DNA from: Zymobacter palmae
GTDB taxonomy: Bacteria > Pseudomonadota > Gammaproteobacteria > Pseudomonadales > Halomonadaceae
Direction: 5' to 3'
Length of the DNA: 64,000 nt
Assembly: GCF_003610015.1 (NCBI RefSeq)
Contig: NZ_AP018933.1
Location: forward strand, 2,142,035 to 2,206,034
The stretch's first letter is position 1. Each line of letters begins with the position of its first letter. Both the position numbers and the translations under genes were made by a program. Below are positions 35,666-45,932 of this stretch, one piece after another. The notes under the pieces were generated by a model. That model did no database searches and was not told where the DNA came from. It worked only from the letters and a program-made list of their open reading frames with translations.

Positions 35666-36700
35666 TTAGGCCGTAAGCCCCTGCGCTAGGCGCTCGGGCA
35701 GTCCCAGTTCGACTTCGCTGACGGCGCGCAGTATCGCATAAGAGAAACCGCGGGCGTCTGCCCCACCGTGACTTTTAACAACGGTAGAGGTCAGCCCGAG
35801 AAAACTTGCGCCATTGTAGCGCACTGGGTCGATTTCTTCCTTCAGCCTCGACAAGGCCGGCCGCGCCAAGATACTGACAAGGCGCGTCCACCAGTTCAAT
35901 TCGAAGGTGTGCTGCAGGCGGCGCCCCAACACGCGCGCCAACCCTTCACTGGTCTTGAGCGCCACGTTACCGACGAAACCGTCGCAGACGATCACATTGA
36001 CATCGCCAGTGAAGATATGATCCCCCTCAACGAAGCCAAGATAGTGAAAGCGATCGTTCGTGGTGCAGAACTCGCGCAGCAGATCATCGGCTTCGCGCAC
36101 GCAGCGCGTGCCCTTAGAAGGTTCGACACCGATATTAAGCAGCGCAACACGCGGATTCTGGATGCCGTCGACCGTGCGCACCATCTCTGCTCCCAGCCGT
36201 GCGAACTGCACCAAATGCCGCGGCGGACAGTCGATGTTGGCTCCCAGATCAAGTACATAGCAAGGATGACCGTGGTCCGTCAGTACGGCAGAGCTGATGG
36301 CAGGACGCTTCATTCCCTCGATCATGCCCAGCGCACGTCGCGCCACGGCCATAATCTCACCGGTATGTCCGGCGCTGACACAGGCATCGGCCTCGCCATC
36401 GCGCACGGCACGAATACAGGCATGAAGACTGGAAGCATCGGGAGCATTGATGTCGCGATCACGAAGGATGCGAGAGGGAGGCTGAGTACCGACTGGCAGG
36501 CTACCAGCCGCACTCATCTGAACGCGATCCAACACCGTTTTTTTCCAACGGGGCGCGGAACGGATCACATCCTGAATGGAGTGACAATCACCATAGAAGG
36601 TCAGCGATAGCGAAGGCCACTGTCGCAAGGCTTCTAGCCCCCCCTGGACAGTAACACGGGGACCGAAGTCCCCGCCCATCGCATCAATGGCGATATGCAC
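35666..36700 (-). CDS. plsX: Phosphate acyltransferase PlsX
   Basis: 344 aa. Makes acyl-phosphate from acyl-ACP for phospholipid synthesis; peripheral membrane enzyme. IAIDAMGGDFGPRVTVQG starts it; VSAGHTGEIMAVARRALG, LDLGANIDCPPRHLVQFA, NIGVEPSKGT and VCDGFVGNVALKTSEGL are family blocks. Preceded by rpmF (23 bp gap) and followed by fabD after a 119-bp gap that may carry a promoter. Order yceD-rpmF-plsX-fab is conserved. Confidence 0.95.
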   Translation of the reverse strand: MHIAIDAMGGDFGPRVTVQGGLEALRQWPSLSLTFYGDCHSIQDVIRSAPRWKKTVLDRVQMSAAGSLPVGTQPPSRILRDRDINAPDASSLHACIRAVRDGEADACVSAGHTGEIMAVARRALGMIEGMKRPAISSAVLTDHGHPCYVLDLGANIDCPPRHLVQFARLGAEMVRTVDGIQNPRVALLNIGVEPSKGTRCVREADDLLREFCTTNDRFHYLGFVEGDHIFTGDVNVIVCDGFVGNVALKTSEGLARVLGRRLQHTFELNWWTRLVSILARPALSRLKEEIDPVRYNGASFLGLTSTVVKSHGGADARGFSYAILRAVSEVELGLPERLAQGLTA

Positions 36701-36723
36701 AAGCGCTTTGCTTACGTCGCGCC

Positions 36724-36900
36724 TTAGGCGTCGACGTCAACAACCTTGCGACCACGGTAGAAACCGTCAGGAGCAACGTGGTGACGACGGTGAGTCGTAC
36801 CGGTTTCTTTGTCCTGGGCCAGTGCCGGAGTGGTCAGTGCATCGTGAGCACGGCGCATGCCGCGTTTGGAACGGGTTTTGCGGTTCTGTTGAACGGCCAT
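36724..36900 (-). CDS. rpmF: 50S ribosomal protein L32
   Basis: 58 aa, read directly from the sequence: [20 protein letters not shown] and onward, ending [11 protein letters not shown]. The N-terminal [12 protein letters not shown] block and [10 protein letters not shown] ending are those of L32. It lacks the zinc-binding cysteines found in some L32 proteins, as in E. coli. It lies between yceD and plsX, the usual order, with GGAGATTC before the ATG. Confidence 0.96.
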   Translation of the reverse strand: MAVQQNRKTRSKRGMRRAHDALTTPALAQDKETGTTHRRHHVAPDGFYRGRKVVDVDA

Positions 36901-36950
36901 GATGAATCTCCTACGGATGAGAGTTCGAGCAGTAGTACTTGCCCGAAGCG

Positions 36951-37475
36951 TCAGTGTTTATCTTTCAATGCCGCCAAGGCACTGAACGGGTTGGTGGTCA
37001 CCTGCTCATCAGGTAGCTCGCCACTGCTGAGCTCATCACGAGAAACGGCGCATTCGCCTTCTTCATGATAGATCGCCTGTGGCAGCGCCAGCAGCAGTTC
37101 TTCCTCAATGACCGGGATCAGATCGAGGCGTTCGTCATGACCGACCACCAGCGGATCGTACTCCCGAGGCAGTCGAGACGACAGCGATTCGTCTGTCACC
37201 ATTCCCAGCAGTATCGAACTGTCAAGCGTTACCGGCATGGGCTGCAGACAACGCAGACATGGCATCATCACCCGTGCTTCAGCCTGTCCTTCGATATAGT
37301 GCCGACGCTGGGCGTCGATGCCAAACGTCAGAACAGCATGGCAGGTGCCTGTCTGGGGACCGATGAGATCGGCCAGACGGGGCATCTCGTCAAGCGGCAG
37401 ATCGCCTTCCAGCCGCTCGGCACTGGCCGCAAGTCGATAAGGTTCGACCCGCGTGGGCATTCGGGTAGTTGACAT
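36951..37475 (-). CDS. yceD: YceD/DUF177 family protein
   Basis: 174 aa from 37475; [10 protein letters not shown] at 37460 is an alternative start, and the SD is weak. The DUF177 signature is the Cys pair in [11 protein letters not shown] and the acidic [20 protein letters not shown] block. The family is conserved next to rpmF and is implicated in 23S rRNA or ribosome assembly in some organisms; its role here is not shown. It forms the upstream part of the rpmF-plsX transcript. Confidence 0.88.
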   Translation of the reverse strand: MSTTRMPTRVEPYRLAASAERLEGDLPLDEMPRLADLIGPQTGTCHAVLTFGIDAQRRHYIEGQAEARVMMPCLRCLQPMPVTLDSSILLGMVTDESLSSRLPREYDPLVVGHDERLDLIPVIEEELLLALPQAIYHEEGECAVSRDELSSGELPDEQVTTNPFSALAALKDKH

Positions 37476-37684
37476 AGGCGCGCAATGATAGGGTCTGTCG
37501 AGGTAACTGTCAAAGAAATGCATCGCCTGCACGTATCAGACGAGTGCTTTTCTGCCCGGTAACCGCCGGTGACATCAACAACGAGCGGCGGACATGATAT
37601 TGTAAGGCTTTCACGGCACGAGCGCACCCCATTCCTGCCAATCACCGCTCGAGGCCCTTTTTTTCGCCCAACGCTTCGCGCGTC

Positions 37685-38311
37685 ATGATGCTACCCAACA
37701 TGCCTCTATCCACCGCCCTACCGCCGCTCCTGCTCGCCTCAAGCTCCTCTGCTCGCCGCCAGTGCCTTGCTCAACTGGGTCTAGCATTCCAGCAGGCCTC
37801 CCCCGACATCGACGAAACCCCGCGCTCTGGCGAACAGCCCGCCGCACTCGTAGAACGCCTGGCCTGCGCCAAGGCACTTGCGCTGGCGGGACAACACCCT
37901 CATCACCTCATCATCGGTTCCGATCAGGTCTGCGCTCTCGACCAACAGCCCGTCGGTAAGCCCGGCACTCTCGACAGTGCTAGGCGCCAGCTTGCCGCCT
38001 GTTCCGGCAAACGCGTTCGCTTTCACACCGGTATCGCTGTGTATGACGGCCGTCAGCGCCGCTTGTTGAGTGCCGTCGAACCGTTTGATGTTCAGTTCCG
38101 CTCGCTCACAGACGCTCAAATAGAAGGCTATCTCCAGCGCGAACAGCCTTTGGAATGCGCGGGCAGCTTCAGAATGGAAGGCTTAGGGATCACACTGTTT
38201 ACAGCTCTCGACGGTCGCGACCCCAACGCACTGCTGGGACTGCCGTTGATCCAGCTGTGCGACATGCTGCAATCACTGGGCTACGACCTACTCTCCCCGC
38301 GGTATACCTGA
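37685..38311 (+). CDS. 7-methyl-GTP pyrophosphatase, Maf/YceF family
   Basis: 208 aa. Nucleoside-triphosphate pyrophosphatase of the Maf fold; the YceF subgroup prefers 7-methyl-GTP. LLASSSSARRQCL, DETPRSGE, IIGSDQVCALD, KPGTLDSARRQLAACSGKRVRFHTG, CAGSFRMEGLGITLF and LIQLCDMLQSLG match YceF closely. Divergent from yceD, as in E. coli. Two ATGs (37685 and 37700) are possible, without a strong SD. Confidence 0.9.
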   Translation: MMLPNMPLSTALPPLLLASSSSARRQCLAQLGLAFQQASPDIDETPRSGEQPAALVERLACAKALALAGQHPHHLIIGSDQVCALDQQPVGKPGTLDSARRQLAACSGKRVRFHTGIAVYDGRQRRLLSAVEPFDVQFRSLTDAQIEGYLQREQPLECAGSFRMEGLGITLFTALDGRDPNALLGLPLIQLCDMLQSLGYDLLSPRYT

Positions 38312-38466
38312 CGCTACCGATTCTGCAGGTCACTGCTTATCCCAAGCTGTGATGACACCAGTAACACCTCAGGAAATGAAGTCCACCTTGTTTTCGGGCA
38401 GTCAAATAGGAAACGCGGCAGACACCGTCTGCCCCTTTCATCCTTCTGCTGCTCGAGGCACGCCTT

Positions 38467-39255
38467 GTGAACATCACCGACTACCCCATTGACAGCCAAC
38501 ACTACCGCAGCACCACAACACAGGATGAGCGCATCCGCTTCCTCATCCTTCACTACACGGCAGAAAACTTCAGCCAGAGCATGACCAATCTGGCAAACGA
38601 TGCTGCCACCGTAAGCGTTCACTACGTCATTCCCGACCCTGACGAAGTGACTTACCTGCAGGCTGGTTTCAGCGGCAATCGTATCTTCGCGCTGGTCGAT
38701 GAAGATCGTCGCGCATGGCACGCAGGCGTCAACCAATGGCAAGGCCGTACCAACCTCAACGATACGTCGATCGGCATAGAGATCGTCAACCAGGCCTCGG
38801 GGAACACCGATGGTGCCATGACATTTCCACCGTTCAGCGAACAGCAGATCCAGATGACGATTGCACTTTGCAAAGACATCCTGTCACGCCACCCCACCAT
38901 CACCGCTCGTCAGGTATTGGCTCATGCCGATATCGCTTGGGCCCGCCGCCGCGATCCGGGCCCGGCCTTTCCGTGGCAGCGCCTTTATGAAGCGGGAATC
39001 GGCGCATGGCCTGACGCCGCGGATGTCACCGCGTTCACTCAGCGCTTCGAGCGTGAGGGACTGCCATCGGACGACGACATGAAAACGTCGTTTTCCCGCT
39101 ACGGCTACAGTGTTCCCAGCGGACTGTCATCCAGCGACTACACCATGTTAGTGGTGTGCTTTCAGATGCACTTCAGACCGGCACGCTACGATGGCCGTGT
39201 CGATACCGAGACAGCCGCCATTCTGTATGCACTACTGAAGAAATACGTCAGCTAG
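38467..39255 (+). CDS. N-acetylmuramoyl-L-alanine amidase, AmiD type
   Basis: 262 aa, Amidase_2 domain followed by a peptidoglycan-binding-like C-terminus (about 195-262). Zinc ligands: His in RFLILHYTAEN, and the His and Asp of VLAHADIAWARRRDPGPAFPW. SIGIEIVNQ holds the conserved Glu. Cleaves the amide between MurNAc and L-Ala in peptidoglycan or anhydro-muropeptides. Begins with GTG (GAGG 9 nt upstream). No signal or lipobox is visible, unlike E. coli AmiD, so the location may be cytosolic, as in AmpD; uncertain. Confidence 0.85.
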   Translation: MNITDYPIDSQHYRSTTTQDERIRFLILHYTAENFSQSMTNLANDAATVSVHYVIPDPDEVTYLQAGFSGNRIFALVDEDRRAWHAGVNQWQGRTNLNDTSIGIEIVNQASGNTDGAMTFPPFSEQQIQMTIALCKDILSRHPTITARQVLAHADIAWARRRDPGPAFPWQRLYEAGIGAWPDAADVTAFTQRFEREGLPSDDDMKTSFSRYGYSVPSGLSSSDYTMLVVCFQMHFRPARYDGRVDTETAAILYALLKKYVS

Positions 39256-39381
39256 ATAAATAGAAAGGATGAAGCGATATTAGAGAAAAGGTGAATACAA
39301 AGACAGGCGGCTCGACGGCCAGCCTATCGCCACCGTTCTCTGACCCGCCACTGTCTTGCACCGGCATGACAAGCACAACAA

Positions 39382-39410
39382 AAAAGGCAGTCCACAAAGG
39401 ACTGCCTTTT
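39382..39410. terminator. Bidirectional terminator between amidase gene and sppA
   Basis: AAAAGGCAGTCC and GGACTGCCTTTT, 12-bp stem with a 5-nt loop and T-runs on both strands. It lies between convergent genes. Confidence 0.85.
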
Positions 39411-39472
39411 CATCTTGATGACGCCATCTGATGGCGGCCAGAGTATGACGCGCTCTCAGCCCACTCGACGGT

Positions 39473-40450
39473 CTAGGGCAACTGCGCGCGTACCGGTTTG
39501 TATGATGAAGCCGTATCAATGCCCAGCGCAGACATCGCCGCAACGCCAAGTCGCTTCGACATACGATCAAACAGCGGTTGCTCGACGGTATAGTCGACGA
39601 CAGCCGTGCGGTCATCCACCTTCTCGCGCACCAGCACATCAATGCTCTTCAGCTCATCGACCAACCCCAGCGCAACGGCCTGCTCTCCGCTCCAGACCAG
39701 CCCAGAGAACATGTCCGGCGTTTCATGCAGACGATCGCCGCGTCCAGCCTTCACGTCAGCGATGAATCGCTGATGCGTGCTGTTCAATACCGCTTGCAGG
39801 TGCCCGCGCTGCTCCTCACTGACAGGACGGAACGGATCCAGCATGTCCTTGTTGCTGCCCGCCGTATAGACGCGACGCTCGATACCCACTTTCTTCATGG
39901 CTTCGTCATAACCAAAACCCGCGGAGATCACGCCGATCGACCCGACAAGGCTCGATGAAGAGGCATAAATGTGATCGGCGGCAGAAGCAATGTAGTAGGC
40001 ACCGCTGGCCCCCATGTCTTCGATGACCGCATCGATCGGCTTGTCGCCCAACTTACGCAGTCGCATGATCTCGTCATACACCCGCTGTGCCTGAACCGGT
40101 GTTCCACCCGGACTGTTGATCAGCAAAACGACGGAAACGGTATGCGTATTTTCCCACGCATCGTCCAACGCACCGATGAGCGCATCGGCGTTGGCATCGT
40201 CATCCGGCGAGATCACGCCGTCGATGCGCACCAGTCCGACGTGTGGTCGCGCCTCCTCGTCGCCACTGCTGAGTGCGCGCCCGAGAACGCCACACAGCCA
40301 GAGCACCACGACAATGAACATCAGCAGCTTGAACACGCGCCAGATCCAGCGCCCTCGCCGCGCCCGGCGCTGCTCGTTCAACATGCGCTGCAACAGCAGC
40401 GCCAGCGTCGCCTGCTCGTTACGCGACGATTCGGAAGTGTGTTCACTCAT
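39473..40450 (-). CDS. sppA: Signal peptide peptidase SppA, S49 family
   Basis: 325 aa. An N-terminal cytoplasmic stretch and one transmembrane helix (about 38-58) precede the S49 protease domain. Catalytic Ser in DMGASGAYYIASAADHIYA and Lys in GSNKDMLDPFRPV. LINSPGGTPVQAQRVYDEI is the substrate-binding ridge. This is the short 36K-type form, single S49 domain. Degrades leftover signal peptides in the inner membrane. It lies downstream of rluC on the same strand, 98 bp away. Confidence 0.9.
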   Translation of the reverse strand: MSEHTSESSRNEQATLALLLQRMLNEQRRARRGRWIWRVFKLLMFIVVVLWLCGVLGRALSSGDEEARPHVGLVRIDGVISPDDDANADALIGALDDAWENTHTVSVVLLINSPGGTPVQAQRVYDEIMRLRKLGDKPIDAVIEDMGASGAYYIASAADHIYASSSSLVGSIGVISAGFGYDEAMKKVGIERRVYTAGSNKDMLDPFRPVSEEQRGHLQAVLNSTHQRFIADVKAGRGDRLHETPDMFSGLVWSGEQAVALGLVDELKSIDVLVREKVDDRTAVVDYTVEQPLFDRMSKRLGVAAMSALGIDTASSYKPVRAQLP

Positions 40451-40548
40451 CTCATCATCTCCAACGCTTTCATTGAGTACAGACCAACGCCGCTGATACC
40501 ACCGTCCTGGAACAACTTGCGACGCTCTTTCCTACATGCTGCGTGGCT

Positions 40549-41565
40549 TCAGCGCTGCTGACGAAGCCTGTCCAGCGCTTCATCCAATTCGGGCGCTAGG
40601 CGTGCCTTCACATTGACCGTGCGGCCGCTTTTCGGCTCGGGAAAGCTCAACGATGCCGCGTGCAGAAACAGCCGATCCAGCCCGATATCCGCAGCCAGCT
40701 TCTGCCCTTGAGCGGTACCGTACTTACGATCTACCATCAGCGCGTGACCGATATGAGCGGCGTGCACGCGAATCTGGTGGGTACGCCCCGTTACAGGGGA
40801 TGCCTCAACCAGTGTCACGTTAGGGAACGTTTCACGGACGGCAAACAGCGTGCGCGAGCGCTTGCCGTTGTCATCGACGCGTACGCGGCGCTCACCGTTA
40901 CCGGCATCGTAGCGATCCAGCGGCGCACTGACCCAGTCGCGACGTGCCGGCCAGCGACCTTCTACCAAGGCCAGATAGCGTTTATCCATCTTCTTGGCTT
41001 TGAGCGCTTCATTGAGGAACACCAGCGCATTGCGCGATTTGGCCAACAGCAGACAGCCTGACGTGTCGCGGTCTAGTCGGTGCACCAGCTCAAGGAAACC
41101 CAGATCGGTACGTACTTGGCGCAACGCTTCGATCAAACCGATCTTCACGCCGCTACCGCCGTGCACGGCCAGCCCCGCGGGCTTGTTGACGACCATCCAC
41201 TCTTCGGTTTCAGCGATCACACTGCGCATTAGCAGCTCGCGAAGGTTATCGCTCACTTCACGCACAGCTTCCTCGGGCGCCAGACGCAGAGGGGGAATGC
41301 GCACCTGATCTCCAGAAGAAAGACGGGTTTCAGCCTTCGCACGTTTCTTATTAACGCGCACTTCGCCTTTGCGGATGATGCGGTAGACCAAAGCACGCGG
41401 TGCCCCTTTCAGATGTGTGATCAGAAAGTTGTCGAGCCGCTGACCGTCATGCCCTTCGTCGATATCGACCCACTGGACTTCACGACCGGCACTGCGGTGT
41501 GACTCATCGGTGGCATCAGGTGCAACCGGACGGGTGGGACGTGTTGCATGTCGACCTGTGGTCAT
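40549..41565 (-). CDS. rluC: 23S rRNA pseudouridine(955/2504/2580) synthase
   Basis: 338 aa from 41565 (GAGGAG 5 nt upstream; ATG at 41568 is also possible). N-terminal S4 domain (GQRLDNFLITHLKGAPRALVYRIIRKGEVRVNKKRAK) then the RluA-type catalytic domain with the essential Asp in HRLDRDTSGCLLLAKS. VTGRTHQIRVHAAHIGH and LFLHAASLSFPEP follow. Modifies three uridines of 23S rRNA. It is divergent from rne, a widely conserved pairing. Confidence 0.93.
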   Translation of the reverse strand: MTTGRHATRPTRPVAPDATDESHRSAGREVQWVDIDEGHDGQRLDNFLITHLKGAPRALVYRIIRKGEVRVNKKRAKAETRLSSGDQVRIPPLRLAPEEAVREVSDNLRELLMRSVIAETEEWMVVNKPAGLAVHGGSGVKIGLIEALRQVRTDLGFLELVHRLDRDTSGCLLLAKSRNALVFLNEALKAKKMDKRYLALVEGRWPARRDWVSAPLDRYDAGNGERRVRVDDNGKRSRTLFAVRETFPNVTLVEASPVTGRTHQIRVHAAHIGHALMVDRKYGTAQGQKLAADIGLDRLFLHAASLSFPEPKSGRTVNVKARLAPELDEALDRLRQQR

Positions 41566-41568
41566 CAT

Positions 41569-42383
41569 GTCTCCTCGAATACGTGTCTTGCCGTCATGCC
41601 CACAGGCAATGACCTTTGATAGCGGCAAGATTAACATGGCTCGCCCGTACAGCGGCAGCTTAAGGTGCCGATATTTGCCTTGCCCGCTCCGTCCACCCCC
41701 TGACACTGGCCCCCTTCTTTGACTACAGTGCAGGAACGGATGCTTATCAAATTGCCGGTTTCTGGGTTTGTTGGTATATTCCTTGATGCCTACTTGGGAC
41801 CATGCTGTTCTGTATGTTTCCCGACTGCACCTGCGCGAAATCCATGCAGGTCCAACAATTTTCCAACAGGCAATCGATACTGTCCCGATGCCAGCATCAT
41901 GGCGATCGGGACGCGGTATCCGCGATCGAGGCTGACAAGACCTCGCAATGGAGCATTGCCATTACTTCGCGGTCCGCACTATACGCCGTCTCGCTGCTTG
42001 ATCAGCATTCGATCAGCCGGACGGCACCCAATGGAACTGCCCGAAACACGACGGGTTCCACCCATACCCGTATCGGGTCCGGCGTCGCCGAATCGACAAT
42101 GCCAGGTGTCCGATGGCTGCCAGCAGAACCGGAAGACCGTCAACAGCGTCTCCGCAACATGTTCTGCCATGCCATCCCGTACTCAACATGACCTACACTG
42201 CCTATCATGTCCGTCCCACTTCCTTTAGACCGGCTGGATACGACATACCCCCAGCCACCAGGGAACCCGACAGATAGACGCGCAGGACACTCGCTCTACA
42301 TGCACTGAGCACAGCACGCAGCATCACACGGTTCGCCGACTCTCTGGACTTTGGTACCAAGAAGAAAGAGTCAGCGAGACATC
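41569..42383 (+). promoter_or_regulatory. rne: rne leader region
   Basis: Transcription from the promoter at 41752-41780 would give a leader of about 600 nt with no credible ORF. It holds several inverted repeats (for example ACCTGC/GCAGGT near 41830-41855, and CGATCG copies around 41903-41925). In E. coli the rne 5' UTR is 361 nt and mediates autoregulation by RNase E, so a similar role here is likely but not shown. The rluC promoter lies at the other end. Confidence 0.55.
41752..41780 (+). promoter_or_regulatory. Probable rne promoter
   Basis: TTGCCG (-35, 41752-41757) and TATATT (-10, 41775-41780) with a 17-bp spacer; a start near 41787 would give the long leader. Confidence 0.6.
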
Positions 42384-45300
42384 ATGAAAAGGATTCTCAT
42401 CAACGCAACCCAGCCCGAAGAGCTGCGCGTTGCGCTCGTAGATGGCCAACGCCTCTACGACCTCGACATTGAGTCGGGTGCCCGCGAACAGAAGAAGGCT
42501 AATATCTATCGCGCCCGCATCACCCGCGTCGAACCCAGTCTGGAAGCAGCGTTCGTCGACTTTGGTGCCGAACGCCACGGTTTTCTGCCACTCAAAGAAA
42601 TCTCCCGCGAATACTTCCTCAAGGATCCGGGCAACGGTCGTCCTAATATCCGTGACGTCATTCGTGAAGGTCAGGAGATCATCGTTCAGGTCGACAAAGA
42701 AGAGCGTGGCAACAAGGGTGCTGCCCTCACGACCTTCATCAGCCTAGCGGGCCGCTTCTTGGTCCTGATGCCGAACAACCCGCGTGCTGGTGGCATCTCC
42801 CGCCGCATTGAGGGCGAGGATCGCGCACAGCTGAAAGATGCCATGAACGGCCTCACTATCCCGGACAAGATGGGCGTCATCGTCCGTACGGCTGGCATCG
42901 GGCGTTCTACGGAAGAGCTGCAGTGGGACCTTAACTATCTGGTCAAGGTCTGGGAAGCGATCACCGACGCAGCCCAGCAGCCTGCGCCATTCCTCATCTA
43001 TCGCGAATCGAACGTCATCATTCGCGCGATGCGTGACTACCTGCGTCAAGACATCGGCGAAGTGCTGATTGATAGCGAAGACGTCCATCAGGACGCGATG
43101 AACTTCGTCCAGCAGGTCATGCCGGCCTATGCGCCGCGCATCAAGCTCTATCAGGATGAAGTGCCGCTGTTCTCGCGCTTCCAGATCGAATCACAGATCG
43201 AAACGGCCTATCAGCGTGAAGTGAAACTGCCCTCCGGCGGTTCCATCGTTATCGACATCACAGAAGCACTGGTCTCCATCGACATCAACTCGGCACGCGC
43301 TACGCGCGGCGGTGATATCGAAGAAACTGCCCTGCAGACCAACCTAGAGGCGGCCGACGAGATCGCGCGCCAGCTGCGTCTGCGTGATAGCGGTGGTCTG
43401 GTCGTCATCGACTTCATCGACATGTCGCCGGCCCGCAACCAGCGCGAAGTCGAAAACCGTATGCGTGAAGCGCTCAAGTTGGATCGCGCTCGCGTACAGA
43501 TCGGCCGCATCTCGCGTTTCGGTCTGATGGAGATGTCCCGTCAGCGCCTGCGCCCATCGCTGGGTGAAACCAGTGGCGTGGTCTGCCCGCGCTGTAACGG
43601 CCAGGGCACTATCCGTGACGTACGCTCCCTGTCGCTGTCCGTCCTGCGCCTGATCGAAGAAGAGGCCATGAAGGACCGCAGCGCACAGATTCGTGCCGTC
43701 CTGCCCGTGCCGGTCGCCACGTTCCTGCTCAACGAGAAACGTGCCGCCATCGCTGAGATCGAACAACGCGAAAGCGTCAACGTCATCCTGCTGCCCGAGC
43801 CGGACATGGACACGCCTCACTTCCAGGTCGAGCGCCTGCGCGATGACCAGATGGACGATGAGGAACCGAAGGCCAGCTACGAGATCGACACACAGTACAA
43901 AACGCCGGAAGCCCACGATCACGGTGAAGTGCTGATCGCTCGTGAAGAAGCAGTCGTCAAGACAGTTGCCCACACGGCACCGGCGCCCACCACGCTGACC
44001 CAGCCAAGCACCGCACAGCCGCAGATGGATGCCCACGCCACAGGGCTGCTGACCCGCCTGATGCGCAGTGTCAATCGCCTGCTCAGCGGCGATGATTCTT
44101 CTTCTCAACAGGAGAAGGACAGCGCAGCCACTACAGCCCGCGAACCGCAGAGCAGCAAGCAGAACAGCAGTGAATCCCGCAAACCTGCTCGTCGCGAACG
44201 CCCGCAGGCACAATCGTCGGCACCCGCACGTGAGCAACGTGAAGACAAAAACGGCCGTTCGGCACCGCAAGCCAACGCGGACAGCCAACGTAGCGATAGC
44301 GATCAGGAACAGCCTAAACGCAACACCCGCAACCGTCAGGAAGAGCGCAATCGTCGCCGTCAGGAGCGTCGCAATAACCGCCCCGAGCAGGACGATAACC
44401 GTTCCAGCGCAGCAGCAGATGCCCCTGCGAAGAACGGCGATGACAACCGTCGCGGCCGTAATCGCAATGCCCAAAACAGCGACAAGCCTCAGCCGCAGGA
44501 GCGCGACAACCGCCGTGCCAATCGCAGCGAGCAGCCGTCCGAAACCACAGCTACTGCCACTGAAAGTGCTGCAACACAGGCGCCTCGTAGCAATACCGAG
44601 GACAAAGCTAACGATGGCGCACCGAAACGCAAACGCAACAATCCGCGTCAGCGTTCACGTACGCACGCACTGAATCCTGAGGCCGTAGCGGAACAGCAAC
44701 GCCTGCAGGAAGGCGCTGCACCGCAAAGCCAAGATGCAGCAGCGACGCAGGACACGGTAGCCCCGGCCAAAGCAGAAGATACAAAATCCGCTGCCCCCGC
44801 CAAAACGGCAGAAGAGAAATCGGCACCGGCTATTGCGCAAGCGCATGTCGAGAACGCTCAGCCTCGTTACCATACGTTCGGTCGCGACACGACCACTCTG
44901 GAACCGAACAAGGCCCCGGCAGTATCTCAGGATGCGCAGCAACCTGCGGCGGGTAACGAGCGTGGTGAAACAAAACCTTCTCGCCCACGTCGCTCACGTC
45001 CGGAAACAGCACACGCTGATAAACCGGCAACTCCGAAGGCTGAAGAGAAGCGCGAACAGCCGACCAAACCGGAAGCAGTAGCTGACAAACCCGCAACGCC
45101 GAAGGCTGAAGAAAAGCGTGAGCAGCCGGCAAAACCGGAAGCAGTAGCTGACAAGCCTGCAACTCCGAAGGCTGAAGAGAAGCATGAGCAGCCGACCAAA
45201 CCGGAAGTAGCCGCTGACAAGCCCGCAACGCCGAAGGCTGAAGAGAAGCGCGAACAGCCGGCAAAACCGGAAGCAGTAGCTGACAAGCCTGTTGCTCCGA

Positions 45301-45869
45301 AGGCTGAAGAAAAGCGTGAACAGCCGGCAAAACCGGAAGTAGCCGCTGATAAGCCTGCAACGCCGAAGACTGAAGAAAAGCGCGAGCAGCCGGCAAAACC
45401 GGAAGCAGTGGCTGACAAGCCTGTTGCTCCGAAGGCTGAAGAAAAGCGTGAACAGCCCGCCAAACCGGAAGCAGTAGCTGACAAGCCTGTTGCTCCGAAG
45501 GCTGAAGAGAAGCGTGAACAGCCCGCCAAACCGGAAGTAGCCGCTGACAAGCCCGCAACGCCGAAGGCTGAAGAGAAGCGCGAACAGCCGACCAAACCGG
45601 AAGTAGCCGCTGACAAGCCTGCAACTCCGAAGGCTGAAGAGAAGCATGAGCAGCCGGCAAAACCGGAAGCAGTGGCTGACAAGCCTGTTGCTCCGAAGGC
45701 TGAAGAGAAGCGTGAGCAGCCTGCCCAGCAAGAAGCAACGGCTGATAAATCTGCAGCACCTGCTGCCGACGATCAGCCGCTGGCGCTGCCGCGTCGCTCC
45801 CGTCGTGCACACAACGATCCGCGTGAACGTCGTCGTGCCGAGCAGCAAACGCCTTCAGACAACGCGTAA
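42384..45869 (+). CDS. rne: Ribonuclease E
   Basis: 1161 aa from the ATG at 42384 ([18 protein letters not shown]). Endoribonuclease and degradosome scaffold for mRNA decay and rRNA/tRNA maturation. S1 domain at about 36-120, DNase I-like catalytic part with VVIDFIDM and [11 protein letters not shown], and zinc link C401/C404 (CPRCNGQGT). A probable membrane-targeting helix [15 protein letters not shown] is at about 553-568. An Arg-rich RNA-binding region spans about 640-700. Residues 879-1120 are eleven 22-residue repeats. The C-terminal [12 protein letters not shown] resembles Pseudomonas RNase E. Followed by a strong terminator. Confidence 0.95.
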   Translation: MKRILINATQPEELRVALVDGQRLYDLDIESGAREQKKANIYRARITRVEPSLEAAFVDFGAERHGFLPLKEISREYFLKDPGNGRPNIRDVIREGQEIIVQVDKEERGNKGAALTTFISLAGRFLVLMPNNPRAGGISRRIEGEDRAQLKDAMNGLTIPDKMGVIVRTAGIGRSTEELQWDLNYLVKVWEAITDAAQQPAPFLIYRESNVIIRAMRDYLRQDIGEVLIDSEDVHQDAMNFVQQVMPAYAPRIKLYQDEVPLFSRFQIESQIETAYQREVKLPSGGSIVIDITEALVSIDINSARATRGGDIEETALQTNLEAADEIARQLRLRDSGGLVVIDFIDMSPARNQREVENRMREALKLDRARVQIGRISRFGLMEMSRQRLRPSLGETSGVVCPRCNGQGTIRDVRSLSLSVLRLIEEEAMKDRSAQIRAVLPVPVATFLLNEKRAAIAEIEQRESVNVILLPEPDMDTPHFQVERLRDDQMDDEEPKASYEIDTQYKTPEAHDHGEVLIAREEAVVKTVAHTAPAPTTLTQPSTAQPQMDAHATGLLTRLMRSVNRLLSGDDSSSQQEKDSAATTAREPQSSKQNSSESRKPARRERPQAQSSAPAREQREDKNGRSAPQANADSQRSDSDQEQPKRNTRNRQEERNRRRQERRNNRPEQDDNRSSAAADAPAKNGDDNRRGRNRNAQNSDKPQPQERDNRRANRSEQPSETTATATESAATQAPRSNTEDKANDGAPKRKRNNPRQRSRTHALNPEAVAEQQRLQEGAAPQSQDAAATQDTVAPAKAEDTKSAAPAKTAEEKSAPAIAQAHVENAQPRYHTFGRDTTTLEPNKAPAVSQDAQQPAAGNERGETKPSRPRRSRPETAHADKPATPKAEEKREQPTKPEAVADKPATPKAEEKREQPAKPEAVADKPATPKAEEKHEQPTKPEVAADKPATPKAEEKREQPAKPEAVADKPVAPKAEEKREQPAKPEVAADKPATPKTEEKREQPAKPEAVADKPVAPKAEEKREQPAKPEAVADKPVAPKAEEKREQPAKPEVAADKPATPKAEEKREQPTKPEVAADKPATPKAEEKHEQPAKPEAVADKPVAPKAEEKREQPAQQEATADKSAAPAADDQPLALPRRSRRAHNDPRERRRAEQQTPSDNA
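45018..45743 (+). repeat. Eleven tandem 66-bp repeats inside rne
   Basis: In-frame units of 22 residues, consensus [15 protein letters not shown]-[AT]-KPE-[AV]-[VA]-A, rich in Lys, Glu and Pro and almost charge-neutral. Units differ mainly at A/T or V/A exchanges (KPAT versus KPVA; EAVA versus EVAA). Near-identity of DNA suggests recent expansion or gene conversion; length may vary among strains. Confidence 0.95.
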
Positions 45870-45894
45870 TGATCGTCTGAAGTAGTGCAGCATA

Positions 45895-45927
45895 AAACCC
45901 CTCCCTCTTCGGACGGAGGGGTTTTTT
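45895..45927. terminator. Terminator after rne
   Basis: AAACCCCTCC and GGAGGGGTTT around a 10-nt loop, with a T-run on the plus strand and A/T-rich sequence on the other; works for rne and possibly for a convergent small ORF. Confidence 0.85.
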
Positions 45928-45932
45928 ATTGC

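Noticed and set aside
41719-42228. 169-codon frame in the rne leader
   Set aside because: No SD, Pro/Arg/Cys-rich product of random type, and it overlaps the predicted rne leader.
44927-45848. Long minus-strand frames with Leu/Cys/Phe-rich repeats
   Set aside because: They are complements of the 66-bp repeats of rne; the plus-strand frame continues a clear RNase E.
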